Source of the DNA: JAAYCI01 sp964370295
Lineage (GTDB): Bacteria; Bacillota; Clostridia; Oscillospirales; Ruminococcaceae
Assembly (NCBI GenBank): GCA_964370295.1
Contig: CAYJIR010000031.1
Location: 1 to 26,972 of the forward strand
DNA: 26,972 nucleotides
Reading direction: 5' to 3'
Positions within the stretch are counted from its first letter, which is position 1; each line of letters opens with the position of its first letter. This document shows, one piece after another, positions 1 to 6,939 of this stretch. A program made the position numbers and the translations under genes. The notes beneath the pieces are model-generated. The model had not been told where the DNA came from and searched no databases. It saw only the letters and a program-made list of their open reading frames with translations.

Positions 1-54
1 ACCAACGACCCTGCGGTTAACAGCCGCATGCTCTACCGACTGAGCTATTGAGGA
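1..54 (-). tRNA. tRNA-Asn (anticodon GTT), 3' end outside the window
   Basis: Read on the minus strand, the sequence begins TCCTCAA (half of the acceptor stem), then TA, a D-arm with GCTCAGTCGGTAGAGC, and an anticodon arm GCGGC-TGTTAAC-CGC whose loop centre is GTT. It then runs into the variable region and the start of the T-arm. This is the layout of bacterial tRNA-Asn. The rest of the T-arm and the 3' acceptor strand lie beyond base 1, so only about 54 of roughly 75 bases are present. Confidence 0.93.
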
Positions 55-106
55 TAATATTTTGTGCTAGCGCAAACAAAAGTAAAAACACGCTAACACT
101 TCACGT

Positions 107-135
107 AGTATACCACATTCATTTTAAAGATGCAA
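107..135 (-). promoter_or_regulatory. Probable sigma-A promoter for the tRNA-Asn gene
   Basis: On the minus strand, TTGCAT (130-135) and TATACT (107-112) are separated by exactly 17 bases. The -10 matches consensus at 5 of 6 positions and the -35 at only 3 of 6. Transcription would start near base 100 and give a leader of about 45 nt before the tRNA. That leader contains an imperfect 9-bp inverted repeat (64-72 with 91-99) that could fold into a hairpin upstream of the tRNA 5' end. Confidence 0.5.
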
Positions 136-232
136 TAGCAAATTTAAAAAAATCTTGCGAATTTTCTTCCGGCATGATAAACTTTATGTATTAGGGAATG
201 CAAATGGAAACAAATTCTGTGTCTTGCAAGGC

Positions 233-239
233 AGGAGGG
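233..239 (+). promoter_or_regulatory. Ribosome binding site that sets the comM start
   Basis: AGGAGGG lies 5 bases before GTG at 245. The frame is open further upstream to base 155, but no comparable site precedes those start codons. Family members also begin with the MFSKL..GVAALDG-type N-terminus that starts here. Confidence 0.8.
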
Positions 240-244
240 TGCCG

Positions 245-1777
245 GTGTTTTCAAAGCTGAACAGCTTAGGAGTTGCAGCACTGGATGGCTTTTTGGTGAC
301 AACGGAAGTAGACGTTTCTGGTGGCCTTCCACAGTTTTCTGTGGTGGGCTTGCCTGACAGCGCTGTTAAAGAGGCCACAGATAGAGTGCGTAGTGCACTG
401 AAAAATTTGGGATTTGATTTTCCGGCACAAAGAATAACGGTAAACTTAGCACCGGCAGACGTGAGGAAAACCGGTGCTGTTTATGATTTGCCCATTTTGC
501 TTGGGTTGCTTTGTGCGAGTGGACAAATAGAAGCCCTGCCACAGGACACTGCCTTTGTGGGAGAATTAAGCCTAAATGGAGATGTACGTGCTGTAAATGG
601 CGTGTTGTCTATGGCACTTGCTTGCCCGGCGTTGGGCATAAAAAAATTGTTTGTGCCAAGGCAAAATGCACAAGAGGCAGCATTGTGTCATGCGGTGCAG
701 GTGTATCCGGTGGGTCATGCAGATGAGGTGCTGGATCATTTTGCCGAAAGGCAGGTTTTGCAAGCCTTGGCACCTACTGAAATTGATTTACAAACGCAAG
801 CGTGCGACGCTGCAGATTTTAAGGATGTGCACGGACAAGAAGAAGCGCGCCGTGCCATGGAAATTGCGGCAAGTGGCTTGCACAATGTGCTGATGATTGG
901 TGCACCCGGTTCCGGCAAAAGCATGCTGGCAAAACGCTTGCCCGGTATATTGCCGCCGCTTAGTTTCGGGCAAGCGCTAGAAGTAAACCAGTTGTATTCG
1001 GTGGCAGGTTTGCTTTCGCAAAGCGAACAAATGCCTTTTTTAACTAGGCGCCCCTTTCGCAATCCGCATAGCAACGCAAGCGCGCAAAGTTTGGTGGGTG
1101 GTGGCTCTGTGCCGCGTCCGGGCGAAATTAGTCTTGCGCATCAAGGGGTTTTGTTTTTAGACGAATTGCCGGAGTTTCATCGTGATGCACTGGAGATGCT
1201 GCGTCAACCAATGGAGGACGGGTGTGTACAAATCAGCCGCGTGTTGGGCAAGGCAAGCTACCCTAGCCGGTTTATGTTTGTGGCGGCTATGAACCCTTGC
1301 CCTTGTGGCAACTATGGCCATCCGGACAAGGAGTGCCGTTGTAATGCAGGGGCGATGGAGAGGTATTTAAACCGTATCAGTGGCCCTTTGTTGGACCGTA
1401 TAGATTTGCATGTGGATGTGCAGCCTGTTGGGTTTGAGGCTTTAAGCCAAAGCAACGCCGAAGAAAGTAGCCGTGATATTCTAAAGCGAGTGTTGGCTGC
1501 GCGGCGTTTTCAAAGCGAGCGCAATCAAGGCAAAGAACAGGTGCCCAATGCTTTTTTGCAAGGAGAGGCCCTGCGTGGCAGTTGCCCGCTTACACAGCGC
1601 GCACAGAAAACTTTAAAAGCGGCCTTCGAGCGTTTGGGGCTTTCTGCACGTGGTTACGATAGAGTGTTGCGAGTGAGCCGTACCATTGCCGACTTGGCCG
1701 CATGCGAGGTGATAGATACACCCCATGTGGCAGAGGCTGTGCAGTATCGCAACCTAGACAGAAAATATTGGCAATAG
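245..1777 (+). CDS. comM: YifB/ComM family magnesium-chelatase-like AAA+ ATPase
   Basis: The 510-residue protein has the usual length and architecture of the ComM/YifB family. An N-terminal ChlI-like/Lon-fold segment (GLPDSAVKEATDRVRSAL near residues 36-53) is followed by an AAA+ Mg-chelatase domain. Walker A is GAPGSGKS at 219-226 and Walker B is VLFLDELPEF at about 302-311. A cysteine-rich motif, MNPCPCGNYG..CRC, sits near 349-367, and a C-terminal Mg-chelatase helical domain follows. Characterised ComM is a hexameric helicase that promotes branch migration when single-stranded DNA is integrated during natural transformation, and it also occurs in organisms not known to be competent. The GTG start at 245 is chosen because of the AGGAGGG 5 bases upstream. 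The dGTPase-like gene begins 51 bases after the stop, so cotranscription is plausible. The family is certain; the cellular role here is inferred. Confidence 0.93.
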   Translation: MFSKLNSLGVAALDGFLVTTEVDVSGGLPQFSVVGLPDSAVKEATDRVRSALKNLGFDFPAQRITVNLAPADVRKTGAVYDLPILLGLLCASGQIEALPQDTAFVGELSLNGDVRAVNGVLSMALACPALGIKKLFVPRQNAQEAALCHAVQVYPVGHADEVLDHFAERQVLQALAPTEIDLQTQACDAADFKDVHGQEEARRAMEIAASGLHNVLMIGAPGSGKSMLAKRLPGILPPLSFGQALEVNQLYSVAGLLSQSEQMPFLTRRPFRNPHSNASAQSLVGGGSVPRPGEISLAHQGVLFLDELPEFHRDALEMLRQPMEDGCVQISRVLGKASYPSRFMFVAAMNPCPCGNYGHPDKECRCNAGAMERYLNRISGPLLDRIDLHVDVQPVGFEALSQSNAEESSRDILKRVLAARRFQSERNQGKEQVPNAFLQGEALRGSCPLTQRAQKTLKAAFERLGLSARGYDRVLRVSRTIADLAACEVIDTPHVAEAVQYRNLDRKYWQ

Positions 1778-1828
1778 CATAAAAGAAAAAATGATATGCA
1801 AAGTTGTTTTTAAAATAGGGGGTGTGGC

Positions 1829-2827
1829 ATGACGATACGCGAGCGAAGCGAGAAAATCGAAAAAGAAAATTTGTCTTGCTATGCAACCCTAAGCACACAA
1901 AGCAAAGGACGCCAACGCGAGCAAGCGCCCTGCCCTTTGCGCACCGTGTTTCAGCGTGACAGAGACCGCATTATTCATTGCAAGGCTTTTCGGCGTTTAA
2001 AACAGAAAACGCAAGTGTTTTTATCACCCACGGGCGACCACTACCGCACGAGGCTTACCCATACATTAGAAGTAAGCCAAATTGCCAGAACCGTGGCAAG
2101 GGCTTTGTGCCTGAATGAAGATTTAACCGAAGCGGTGGCCCTAGGGCATGATCTTGGGCATACTCCCTTTGGCCATGCGGGCGAGCGCGTGCTAAACAAA
2201 CTAAATCCAAATGGGTTTAAACACAACGCACAAAGCGTACGCGTGGCGGAGTGTTTAGAAAAAGACCATAAGGGGCTCAACCTTAGCTTTGAAGTGCTGG
2301 ACGGCATGGGTTGCCACACCGGTAAAACGTGGGCCTATACACCCGAGGGGCGCATCGTACGCTATGCAGATAGGATTGCCTATATCAACCACGATATCGA
2401 GGATGCCATCACGGCGGGCATCCTTTCGGAAAGTGACTTGCCAAAAGAGATAACACAGGTGCTGGGACATAGCAAAAATGAACGGCTCACTACGCTCATA
2501 ATATCGCTGGTGGAAAATACAAAAGATACAGAGCTGGCCATGCATCCGGAAGTGGAAGAACTTTTTTTAAAATTGCGCAGTTTTATGTTCGAACGTGTGT
2601 ATAAAAACAAAACAGCCAAAGCAGAAGAAGCAAAGGGAGAGCAGTTGATACAAAGCTTATACGAACATTTTTTGGCATATCCGGAAAAAATGCCGCAATA
2701 CTATCAAGAAATTTTACAAAAAGAGGGTTTACATCAAGCAGTTAGCGATTATTTATCCGGCATGAGTGACGACTATGCCATTAGCACATTTGAAACCATG
2801 TTTCTACCAAAAAAGTGGGCAAAATAA
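1829..2827 (+). CDS. dgt: dGTPase-like HD-domain deoxynucleoside triphosphate triphosphohydrolase
   Basis: A 332-residue HD-superfamily hydrolase of the Dgt-like group, which removes intact triphosphate from dNTPs. The metal-binding H...HD...D set is visible: RLTHTLEVSQIA, then GHDLGHTPFGH, then YADRIAYINHDIEDA. The N-terminal segment CPLRTVFQRDRDRIIHCKAFRRLKQKTQVF is the substrate-site signature of this family. The ATG at 1829 has a G-rich ribosome binding site (AGGGGG, about 1817-1822). The stop codon lies 17 bases before the dnaG start, and dgt-dnaG-rpoD is a recurrent gene order in Clostridia, so this is probably the first gene of that operon. It may tune dNTP pools next to primase. Substrate specificity (dGTP or other dNTPs) cannot be read from sequence. 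Confidence 0.92.
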   Translation: MTIRERSEKIEKENLSCYATLSTQSKGRQREQAPCPLRTVFQRDRDRIIHCKAFRRLKQKTQVFLSPTGDHYRTRLTHTLEVSQIARTVARALCLNEDLTEAVALGHDLGHTPFGHAGERVLNKLNPNGFKHNAQSVRVAECLEKDHKGLNLSFEVLDGMGCHTGKTWAYTPEGRIVRYADRIAYINHDIEDAITAGILSESDLPKEITQVLGHSKNERLTTLIISLVENTKDTELAMHPEVEELFLKLRSFMFERVYKNKTAKAEEAKGEQLIQSLYEHFLAYPEKMPQYYQEILQKEGLHQAVSDYLSGMSDDYAISTFETMFLPKKWAK

Positions 2828-2832
2828 AAAAG

Positions 2833-2840
2833 AGGAGGTG
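2833..2840 (+). promoter_or_regulatory. Ribosome binding site that sets the dnaG start
   Basis: AGGAGGTG, a full match to the anti-Shine-Dalgarno sequence, ends 4 bases before GTG at 2845. The frame is open upstream to an ATG at 2815 that overlaps the dgt coding end and has no such site, so GTG 2845 is preferred. Confidence 0.8.
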
Positions 2841-2844
2841 CGCT

Positions 2845-4620
2845 GTGGCCATTGCAAAAGAATACATTGCGGAATTGTCGCGGCGCATAGATATCAGCGA
2901 GTTAATCGGCAGTTATGTGCCCTTAAAGCGAGCAGGGCGTTTGGAGAAAGGCTTGTGCCCTTTTCACAACGAGAAAAGTCCCTCGTTTACGGTGTATCCG
3001 AACAGCCAAAGCTTCTATTGTTTCGGCTGTGGTGTGGGGGGCGACGGCATCACCTTTATCATGCGTATGCAAAACTTAGACTATGCCGAAGCTGTGCGTT
3101 TATTGGCTACACGTGCGGGGATGCCACTGCCAAATGAAGATGACCAAACGGCAAAAGTGCGTGGGCGCATTTTGCGTATCAACCGGGAAAGTGCCCTTTT
3201 TTATGTCACAAAACTAAATGAAGAGGGTGGCAAGCAGGCAAGGGCCTATTTGCGAAAACGGGCACTTAGCGATGTGATCATACGACGTTTTGGTTTGGGG
3301 TATGCACCCAACGAGTTTGGCGCGTTGCGTGAATATTTAAAACAACAGGGTTTTACACAAGAGGAACTTTTGCAAGCCGGTGTATGCAAGCGAAGTGAAA
3401 AGGGCGGCTTGTATGATAGTTTTCGAAACCGTGTGATGTTTCCCATTTTAGATTTGCGTGGCAATGTGGTGGCCTTTGGGGGCCGCAAGATGCAAGAGGA
3501 CGATTTTGGGCCGAAATATTTAAACAGCAATGAAACGCGCGTGTTTCAAAAAGGAAAACTCTTGTATGCGATGAATGTTGTTAAAAAGAGCACATCGAAA
3601 CAATACCTTTTGGCAGAAGGCTATATGGATGTGATCCGTTTGCACCAAGAGGGGTTTAACACAGCGCTGGCAAGCCTTGGTACTGCCATCACAGACGAGC
3701 AAGCGCGCTTGATTGCAAATCACGCCGAGGAAGTGGTGATTTGTTACGATGCAGATGAAGCAGGGCAAAAAGCAACGGCCAAGGCGATAGATAAATTTAG
3801 CCGCACCGATATCAAGGTGCGTGTGCTACATTTGCAAGGGGCCAAAGATCCGGACGAGTTTATCCAGAAAAATGGAAGAGAGCGTTTCGAGGCCTTGTTG
3901 GAAGGGAGCAAAAACTCTTTAGAGTATGAACTGCAAAAGGCCAAAAATCGCTTTGATATCACACAGGCCGATGGACGTGCAGCCTATTTAAAAGTGGCCG
4001 TAGAAGTTTTGGCGGCACAGGCAAAACCAATTGAACAAGATATTTATGCCAGTTTATTGGCCGAGCAAACCGATGTTGGGAAAGAGGCCATTTTGCAGCA
4101 GCTGGAAACAGCGATGCGTCAACGGAATAGGCGCTTAAAAAAGCAGCGTGAGGAAAGGCAAAAAAATGAAGGTGTGGCACGTAGCATTCAACTGCCGATG
4201 TCGGCACAGGGAGACAGGGCACTTGGCATTGTATTTGCAGAACAGCAGCTGATGGCAGCGCTACTGTACAATCCAGAAGATTTTATGCAAACGGTTTTTG
4301 AACGATTACAAGAGAGCATGTTTATTAGCGAGGATATGGCCGAGGTTTATAGCCAAATTAAAATTGCATCACAGGCGGGGTTGCCGATAAGTCTTTCCCT
4401 TCTTTCTGAGCAGTTAAACGAAAAGACCATCAATCTTTTGGGAAAGGTTCTTGCAAACAATTACGATAGCGGTTTTAGCAAAGAAGATATAGAAATGTTT
4501 TTGCAAAAAGTAGAACAGGCGGGCAACAGCCCTGCGCTAGTTTCTAAAATGGATGATGGGTTGTATCGGCAGTTTTTTACAAAAAAGAAAGAAAAGCAAG
4601 AGCCGGCGGCGGAACAATAG
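2845..4620 (+). CDS. dnaG: DNA primase DnaG
   Basis: The 591-residue primase synthesises RNA primers for the replication fork. The N-terminal CHC2 zinc-binding domain shows C38, H41, C59 and C62 in CPFHNEKSPSF...YCFGCG. The RNA polymerase core follows, with the TOPRIM catalytic residues E258 (LLAEGYMDVI) and D302/D304 (CYDADEAGQ). The C-terminal third, from about residue 430, is less conserved and charged, as expected for the DnaB-helicase-interacting domain. GTG 2845 is the start supported by the ribosome binding site. Length is normal for Firmicutes. It lies between dgt and rpoD, the classic primase-sigma factor pairing of the macromolecular synthesis operon (without rpsU here). Confidence 0.97.
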   Translation: MAIAKEYIAELSRRIDISELIGSYVPLKRAGRLEKGLCPFHNEKSPSFTVYPNSQSFYCFGCGVGGDGITFIMRMQNLDYAEAVRLLATRAGMPLPNEDDQTAKVRGRILRINRESALFYVTKLNEEGGKQARAYLRKRALSDVIIRRFGLGYAPNEFGALREYLKQQGFTQEELLQAGVCKRSEKGGLYDSFRNRVMFPILDLRGNVVAFGGRKMQEDDFGPKYLNSNETRVFQKGKLLYAMNVVKKSTSKQYLLAEGYMDVIRLHQEGFNTALASLGTAITDEQARLIANHAEEVVICYDADEAGQKATAKAIDKFSRTDIKVRVLHLQGAKDPDEFIQKNGRERFEALLEGSKNSLEYELQKAKNRFDITQADGRAAYLKVAVEVLAAQAKPIEQDIYASLLAEQTDVGKEAILQQLETAMRQRNRRLKKQREERQKNEGVARSIQLPMSAQGDRALGIVFAEQQLMAALLYNPEDFMQTVFERLQESMFISEDMAEVYSQIKIASQAGLPISLSLLSEQLNEKTINLLGKVLANNYDSGFSKEDIEMFLQKVEQAGNSPALVSKMDDGLYRQFFTKKKEKQEPAAEQ

Positions 4621-4661
4621 GATGCAATATGGGGAGAATCGCGTGCCTTATGGCACATATA

Positions 4662-4668
4662 AAAGGAG
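4662..4668 (+). promoter_or_regulatory. Ribosome binding site that sets the rpoD start
   Basis: AAAGGAG lies 8 bases before ATG at 4677. In-frame ATGs at 4629 and 4650 lack a comparable site and would add residues with no family counterpart. Confidence 0.65.
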
Positions 4669-4676
4669 ACAATGCT

Positions 4677-5765
4677 ATGGCGGAGAAAAGGAATGTCATT
4701 TTAGAATTGGTGGAAACCGGAAAACGCAACCAGCGCCTGACGGTGAAAGAAGTGAATGACGCGCTGGAAGAAATTGGCTTTGATGTGGAGCAAGTGGATA
4801 AGCTGTATGAAACTTTGGATTCTTTAAATATTGAAATTGTAGACGAGCCGGAGGCAGAGGAAAAAGAATTTACGCTTACAGAAGAAAGCGTAGACCAATT
4901 CGAAAGTGAATTGTCGGCCGAGGGGGTTTCCATTGACGACCCTGTAAAAGTATACTTAAAAGAAATTGGCCGCGTGCCGCTTTTATCCAGTGAAAATGAA
5001 GTGGAGTTGGCCATCGAAATTGCAAAAGGCGGCCCGAGTGGAGAAAATGCAAAAAAGCGTTTATCAGAGGCGAATTTGCGCTTGGTGGTTTCCATTGCCA
5101 AACGCTATGTAGGGAGGGGGATGCAGTTTTTAGATTTGATACAAGAAGGAAACCTTGGCCTTATTAAAGCGGTGGAAAAATTCGATTACACCAAAGGTTT
5201 TAAGTTTTCTACCTATGCCACATGGTGGATTCGTCAGGCCATCACACGTGCAATAGCCGACCAAGCACGTACCATCCGCATTCCGGTGCACATGGTGGAA
5301 ACCATCAATAAGGTTAAAAAAGTGTCTAGCCAATTGCTACATCGAAATGGGCACGAGGCCACAGCCGATGAAATAGCCGAAGAGTTAGAAATGCCGGTGG
5401 AAAAAGTGCGCGAAATTATGCGTGTGGCGCAAGAACCGGTAAGCCTGGAAACACCTATAGGTGAAGAGGAAGATAGTCATCTTGGTGATTTTATACCGGA
5501 CGAAGATGCTTTGGTGCCGGCGGAAGCGGCCAGCCACACCTTGCTAAAAGAGCAGCTATCTACCGTGCTACAAACACTTACACCACGTGAAGAAAAGGTG
5601 CTGCGCTTGCGTTTTGGGCTAGAGGATGGTCGTCCGCGCACCTTAGAAGAGGTGGGCAAAGAATTTAAAGTGACGCGAGAGCGCATACGACAAATAGAGG
5701 CAAAAGCTTTGCGCAAACTTCGTCACCCAAGCAGAAGCAAAAAATTAAGGGATTTCTTAGATTAG
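4677..5765 (+). CDS. rpoD: Housekeeping RNA polymerase sigma factor (SigA/RpoD)
   Basis: The 362-residue primary sigma-70 factor directs RNA polymerase to -10/-35 promoters. A short Firmicute-type region 1.1 covers about residues 1-60. Region 1.2 is at 88-120 (DDPVKVYLKEIGRVPLL). Regions 2.1-2.4 span about 134-204, including LRLVVSIAKRYVGRGMQFLDL and the -10 recognition helix YATWWIRQAITRAIADQAR. Region 3 is at about 205-290. Region 4.2 carries the -35 helix-turn-helix TLEEVGKEFKVTRERIRQIE near 322-341. The -10 recognition residues are those of canonical SigA/sigma-70, which fits the perfect TTGACA-17-TATAAT promoters elsewhere in this window. It follows dnaG by 56 bases. A GNAT gene starts one base after its stop. 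Confidence 0.97.
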   Translation: MAEKRNVILELVETGKRNQRLTVKEVNDALEEIGFDVEQVDKLYETLDSLNIEIVDEPEAEEKEFTLTEESVDQFESELSAEGVSIDDPVKVYLKEIGRVPLLSSENEVELAIEIAKGGPSGENAKKRLSEANLRLVVSIAKRYVGRGMQFLDLIQEGNLGLIKAVEKFDYTKGFKFSTYATWWIRQAITRAIADQARTIRIPVHMVETINKVKKVSSQLLHRNGHEATADEIAEELEMPVEKVREIMRVAQEPVSLETPIGEEEDSHLGDFIPDEDALVPAEAASHTLLKEQLSTVLQTLTPREEKVLRLRFGLEDGRPRTLEEVGKEFKVTRERIRQIEAKALRKLRHPSRSKKLRDFLD

Positions 5766-5766
5766 T

Positions 5767-6204
5767 ATGGAATCTATATATTTTAGTTGGTTTACAAAAG
5801 AAGATGCGCAGTTTCAACAAGTGTACGATTTGCGCTACCAAGTTTTTGTGTGCGAGCAAGGCTTTAGTCTGGCAGCAGAATTTGATGAGCAAGATGCAAA
5901 AAGTCAGCATGTTTTGTTGCTTTTGCAAGATAGGGCCCTTGGTTCGGCGCGAATTTTTTTCGATGATGTAGGTGTGCTGCATGTGGGGCGTGTGGTGTTG
6001 AGCCGAGCGTGTAGAGGCAAGGGATGGGGGCTTTTGTTGATGGAGGAAGTACATAGAAAAGCAAAAAGCCTTGGGGCGAAAGACTGTGTATTGAACGCCC
6101 AGGAAGATAAACAGCGTTTTTACCGGCGTGCAGGTTATACGGCGGTGGGCGAAATTTTTTTAGAAGACAATTACCCCCACATAGAGATGCGACGTAGCAT
6201 TTAA
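5767..6204 (+). CDS. GNAT family N-acetyltransferase (YjcF/ElaA-like)
   Basis: A 145-residue single-domain GNAT acetyltransferase. The N-terminal LRYQVFVCEQGF...EFDEQDA (about 22-43) is the signature of the YjcF/ElaA-type subgroup. The acetyl-CoA pyrophosphate-binding loop is R-G-K-G-W-G at 83-88, followed by helix LLLMEEVHRKAK. The C-terminal FYRRAGYTAVGEIFLED is the usual beta6/beta7 region. The start codon begins one base after the rpoD stop and has only a weak ribosome binding site, so it is probably translated by coupling to rpoD. The acyl acceptor (small molecule, peptide or protein) cannot be predicted from sequence. Confidence 0.85.
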   Translation: MESIYFSWFTKEDAQFQQVYDLRYQVFVCEQGFSLAAEFDEQDAKSQHVLLLLQDRALGSARIFFDDVGVLHVGRVVLSRACRGKGWGLLLMEEVHRKAKSLGAKDCVLNAQEDKQRFYRRAGYTAVGEIFLEDNYPHIEMRRSI

Positions 6205-6221
6205 TACAACACTTCCCGGTG

Positions 6222-6250
6222 TTGACAAACCCAAGTACAGACGGTATAAT
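6222..6250 (+). promoter_or_regulatory. Perfect sigma-A promoter for the Rrf2 regulator gene
   Basis: TTGACA (6222-6227) and TATAAT (6245-6250) match consensus at all 12 positions with the optimal 17-bp spacing. Transcription should start around 6257, giving a leader of about 78 nt before the regulator ATG. The -10 forms the left arm of a 7-1-7 palindrome (6245-6259). Confidence 0.9.
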
Positions 6251-6259
6251 TTAATTATA
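6245..6259. promoter_or_regulatory. Palindrome overlapping the -10 box, candidate operator
   Basis: TATAATT-T-AATTATA is a perfect 7-bp inverted repeat around one central base, covering the -10 hexamer and the likely start site. A dimeric winged-helix regulator such as the downstream Rrf2 protein could bind here to repress its own gene. The AT-only composition means such a palindrome can also arise by chance, so this is a candidate only. Confidence 0.35.
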
Positions 6260-6334
6260 GTAAGAAGGTATACTTTGTTTTTTGTGAAGGACATATGCCG
6301 AAACAGAGAATGTTTTGCAACGGGAGTGTGAAAG

Positions 6335-6751
6335 ATGTATATTACACAAGAGGCAGATTATGCCGTGCGCATTGTAGACTGCTTGGCAAGGGCAGGAGTG
6401 CGGCGTGATGCACGTAGCATCAGTGGGGAAACCGCAGTTAGTTTGCGCTTTGCACTTAAAATTTTGGGTAAACTCAGCGCAGCCGGCATTGTAAACAGTT
6501 TTAAAGGAAACCGTGGTGGGTATGAATTGGCGCATGCGCCGGTCGACATCACCTTGCAAGAGGTGCTTCGTGCGGTGGATGGCCCCTATCATCTTTCTCG
6601 ATGTCTTTCTCAAGATGGGGCTTGCAATCGAGACCAGAAAAGTAGTTGTGTTTTCCACAAAACATTCGATCGCTTAAGCGAGGAAATGAATGAGAAAATG
6701 TCGCACATCACATTTCAAGATTTTTTGAGTGAAACAGACGCTATGCGTTAG
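6335..6751 (+). CDS. Rrf2 family transcriptional regulator, putative iron-sulfur or redox sensor
   Basis: A 138-residue Rrf2-type winged-helix regulator. It opens with MYITQEADYAVRIVDCLA, has the recognition-helix/wing region LKILGKLSAAGIVNSFKGNRGGYELA (about 41-66), and ends with an effector segment holding three cysteines at 90, 97 and 105 (C-x6-C-x7-C). Fe-S members such as IscR and NsrR use three cysteines at this location, with C-x5-C-x5-C in IscR, so a redox-active cluster is likely but the spacing differs. It has its own perfect promoter and a terminator-like hairpin 77 bases after its stop. The operon that follows encodes a disulfide oxidoreductase and two membrane proteins, the likely regulatory target. 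Confidence 0.9.
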   Translation: MYITQEADYAVRIVDCLARAGVRRDARSISGETAVSLRFALKILGKLSAAGIVNSFKGNRGGYELAHAPVDITLQEVLRAVDGPYHLSRCLSQDGACNRDQKSSCVFHKTFDRLSEEMNEKMSHITFQDFLSETDAMR

Positions 6752-6766
6752 AGTGTGTGCAGCAAC

Positions 6767-6888
6767 ATTTTAGCGTAAAATACCACTTTCTATAGGAAGG
6801 CAGTGGATAAAATAGGGTGATATCAAAGGTATGGAGCAGGCGAGAGCAGCTTTATGCCTTTTTGTTCATTGCTAAGAAACGCTAAAAT
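6767..6888. repeat. 10-bp inverted repeat bracketing the intergenic region
   Basis: ATTTTAGCGT (6767-6776) and its exact reverse complement ACGCTAAAAT (6879-6888) are separated by 102 bases. They enclose a small hairpin (CCACT...AGTGG, about 6783-6806) and the terminator-like hairpin at 6828-6863. They could be distant operator half-sites or the closing stem of a structured leader. I recognise no known riboswitch consensus here. Confidence 0.4.
6828..6863 (+). terminator. Terminator-like or attenuator hairpin between the Rrf2 gene and the redox operon
   Basis: GGTATGGAGC (6828-6837) can pair with GCTTTATGCC (6849-6858) as a continuous 10-bp RNA stem with three G-U pairs and an 11-base loop, followed directly by five Ts. 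As RNA this works only on the plus strand. It may end the regulator transcript or attenuate read-through into the oxidoreductase operon. The stem is only moderately stable. Confidence 0.5.
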
Positions 6889-6939
6889 AGAAAAGGCTAC
6901 GCTTGGGAAAGGTGGTTTTTACGAAGAAGGAGGTTTGTT

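Noticed and set aside
155..187. Possible comM promoter (TTGCGA at 155-160 with a TAAACT-like -10)
   Set aside because: The -10 match is weak and the best AT-rich hexamers are at suboptimal spacing, so it is not supported enough to annotate.
4577..5101. 174-codon minus-strand open frame across the start of rpoD
   Set aside because: Ser/Thr-rich low-complexity translation opposite a clear sigma factor gene, with no ribosome binding site.
6752..6939. Known riboswitch before the oxidoreductase operon
   Set aside because: I could not match the conserved cores of common classes (TPP, SAM, cobalamin, glycine, purine, Mn, fluoride, ZTP), so only the hairpins are reported.
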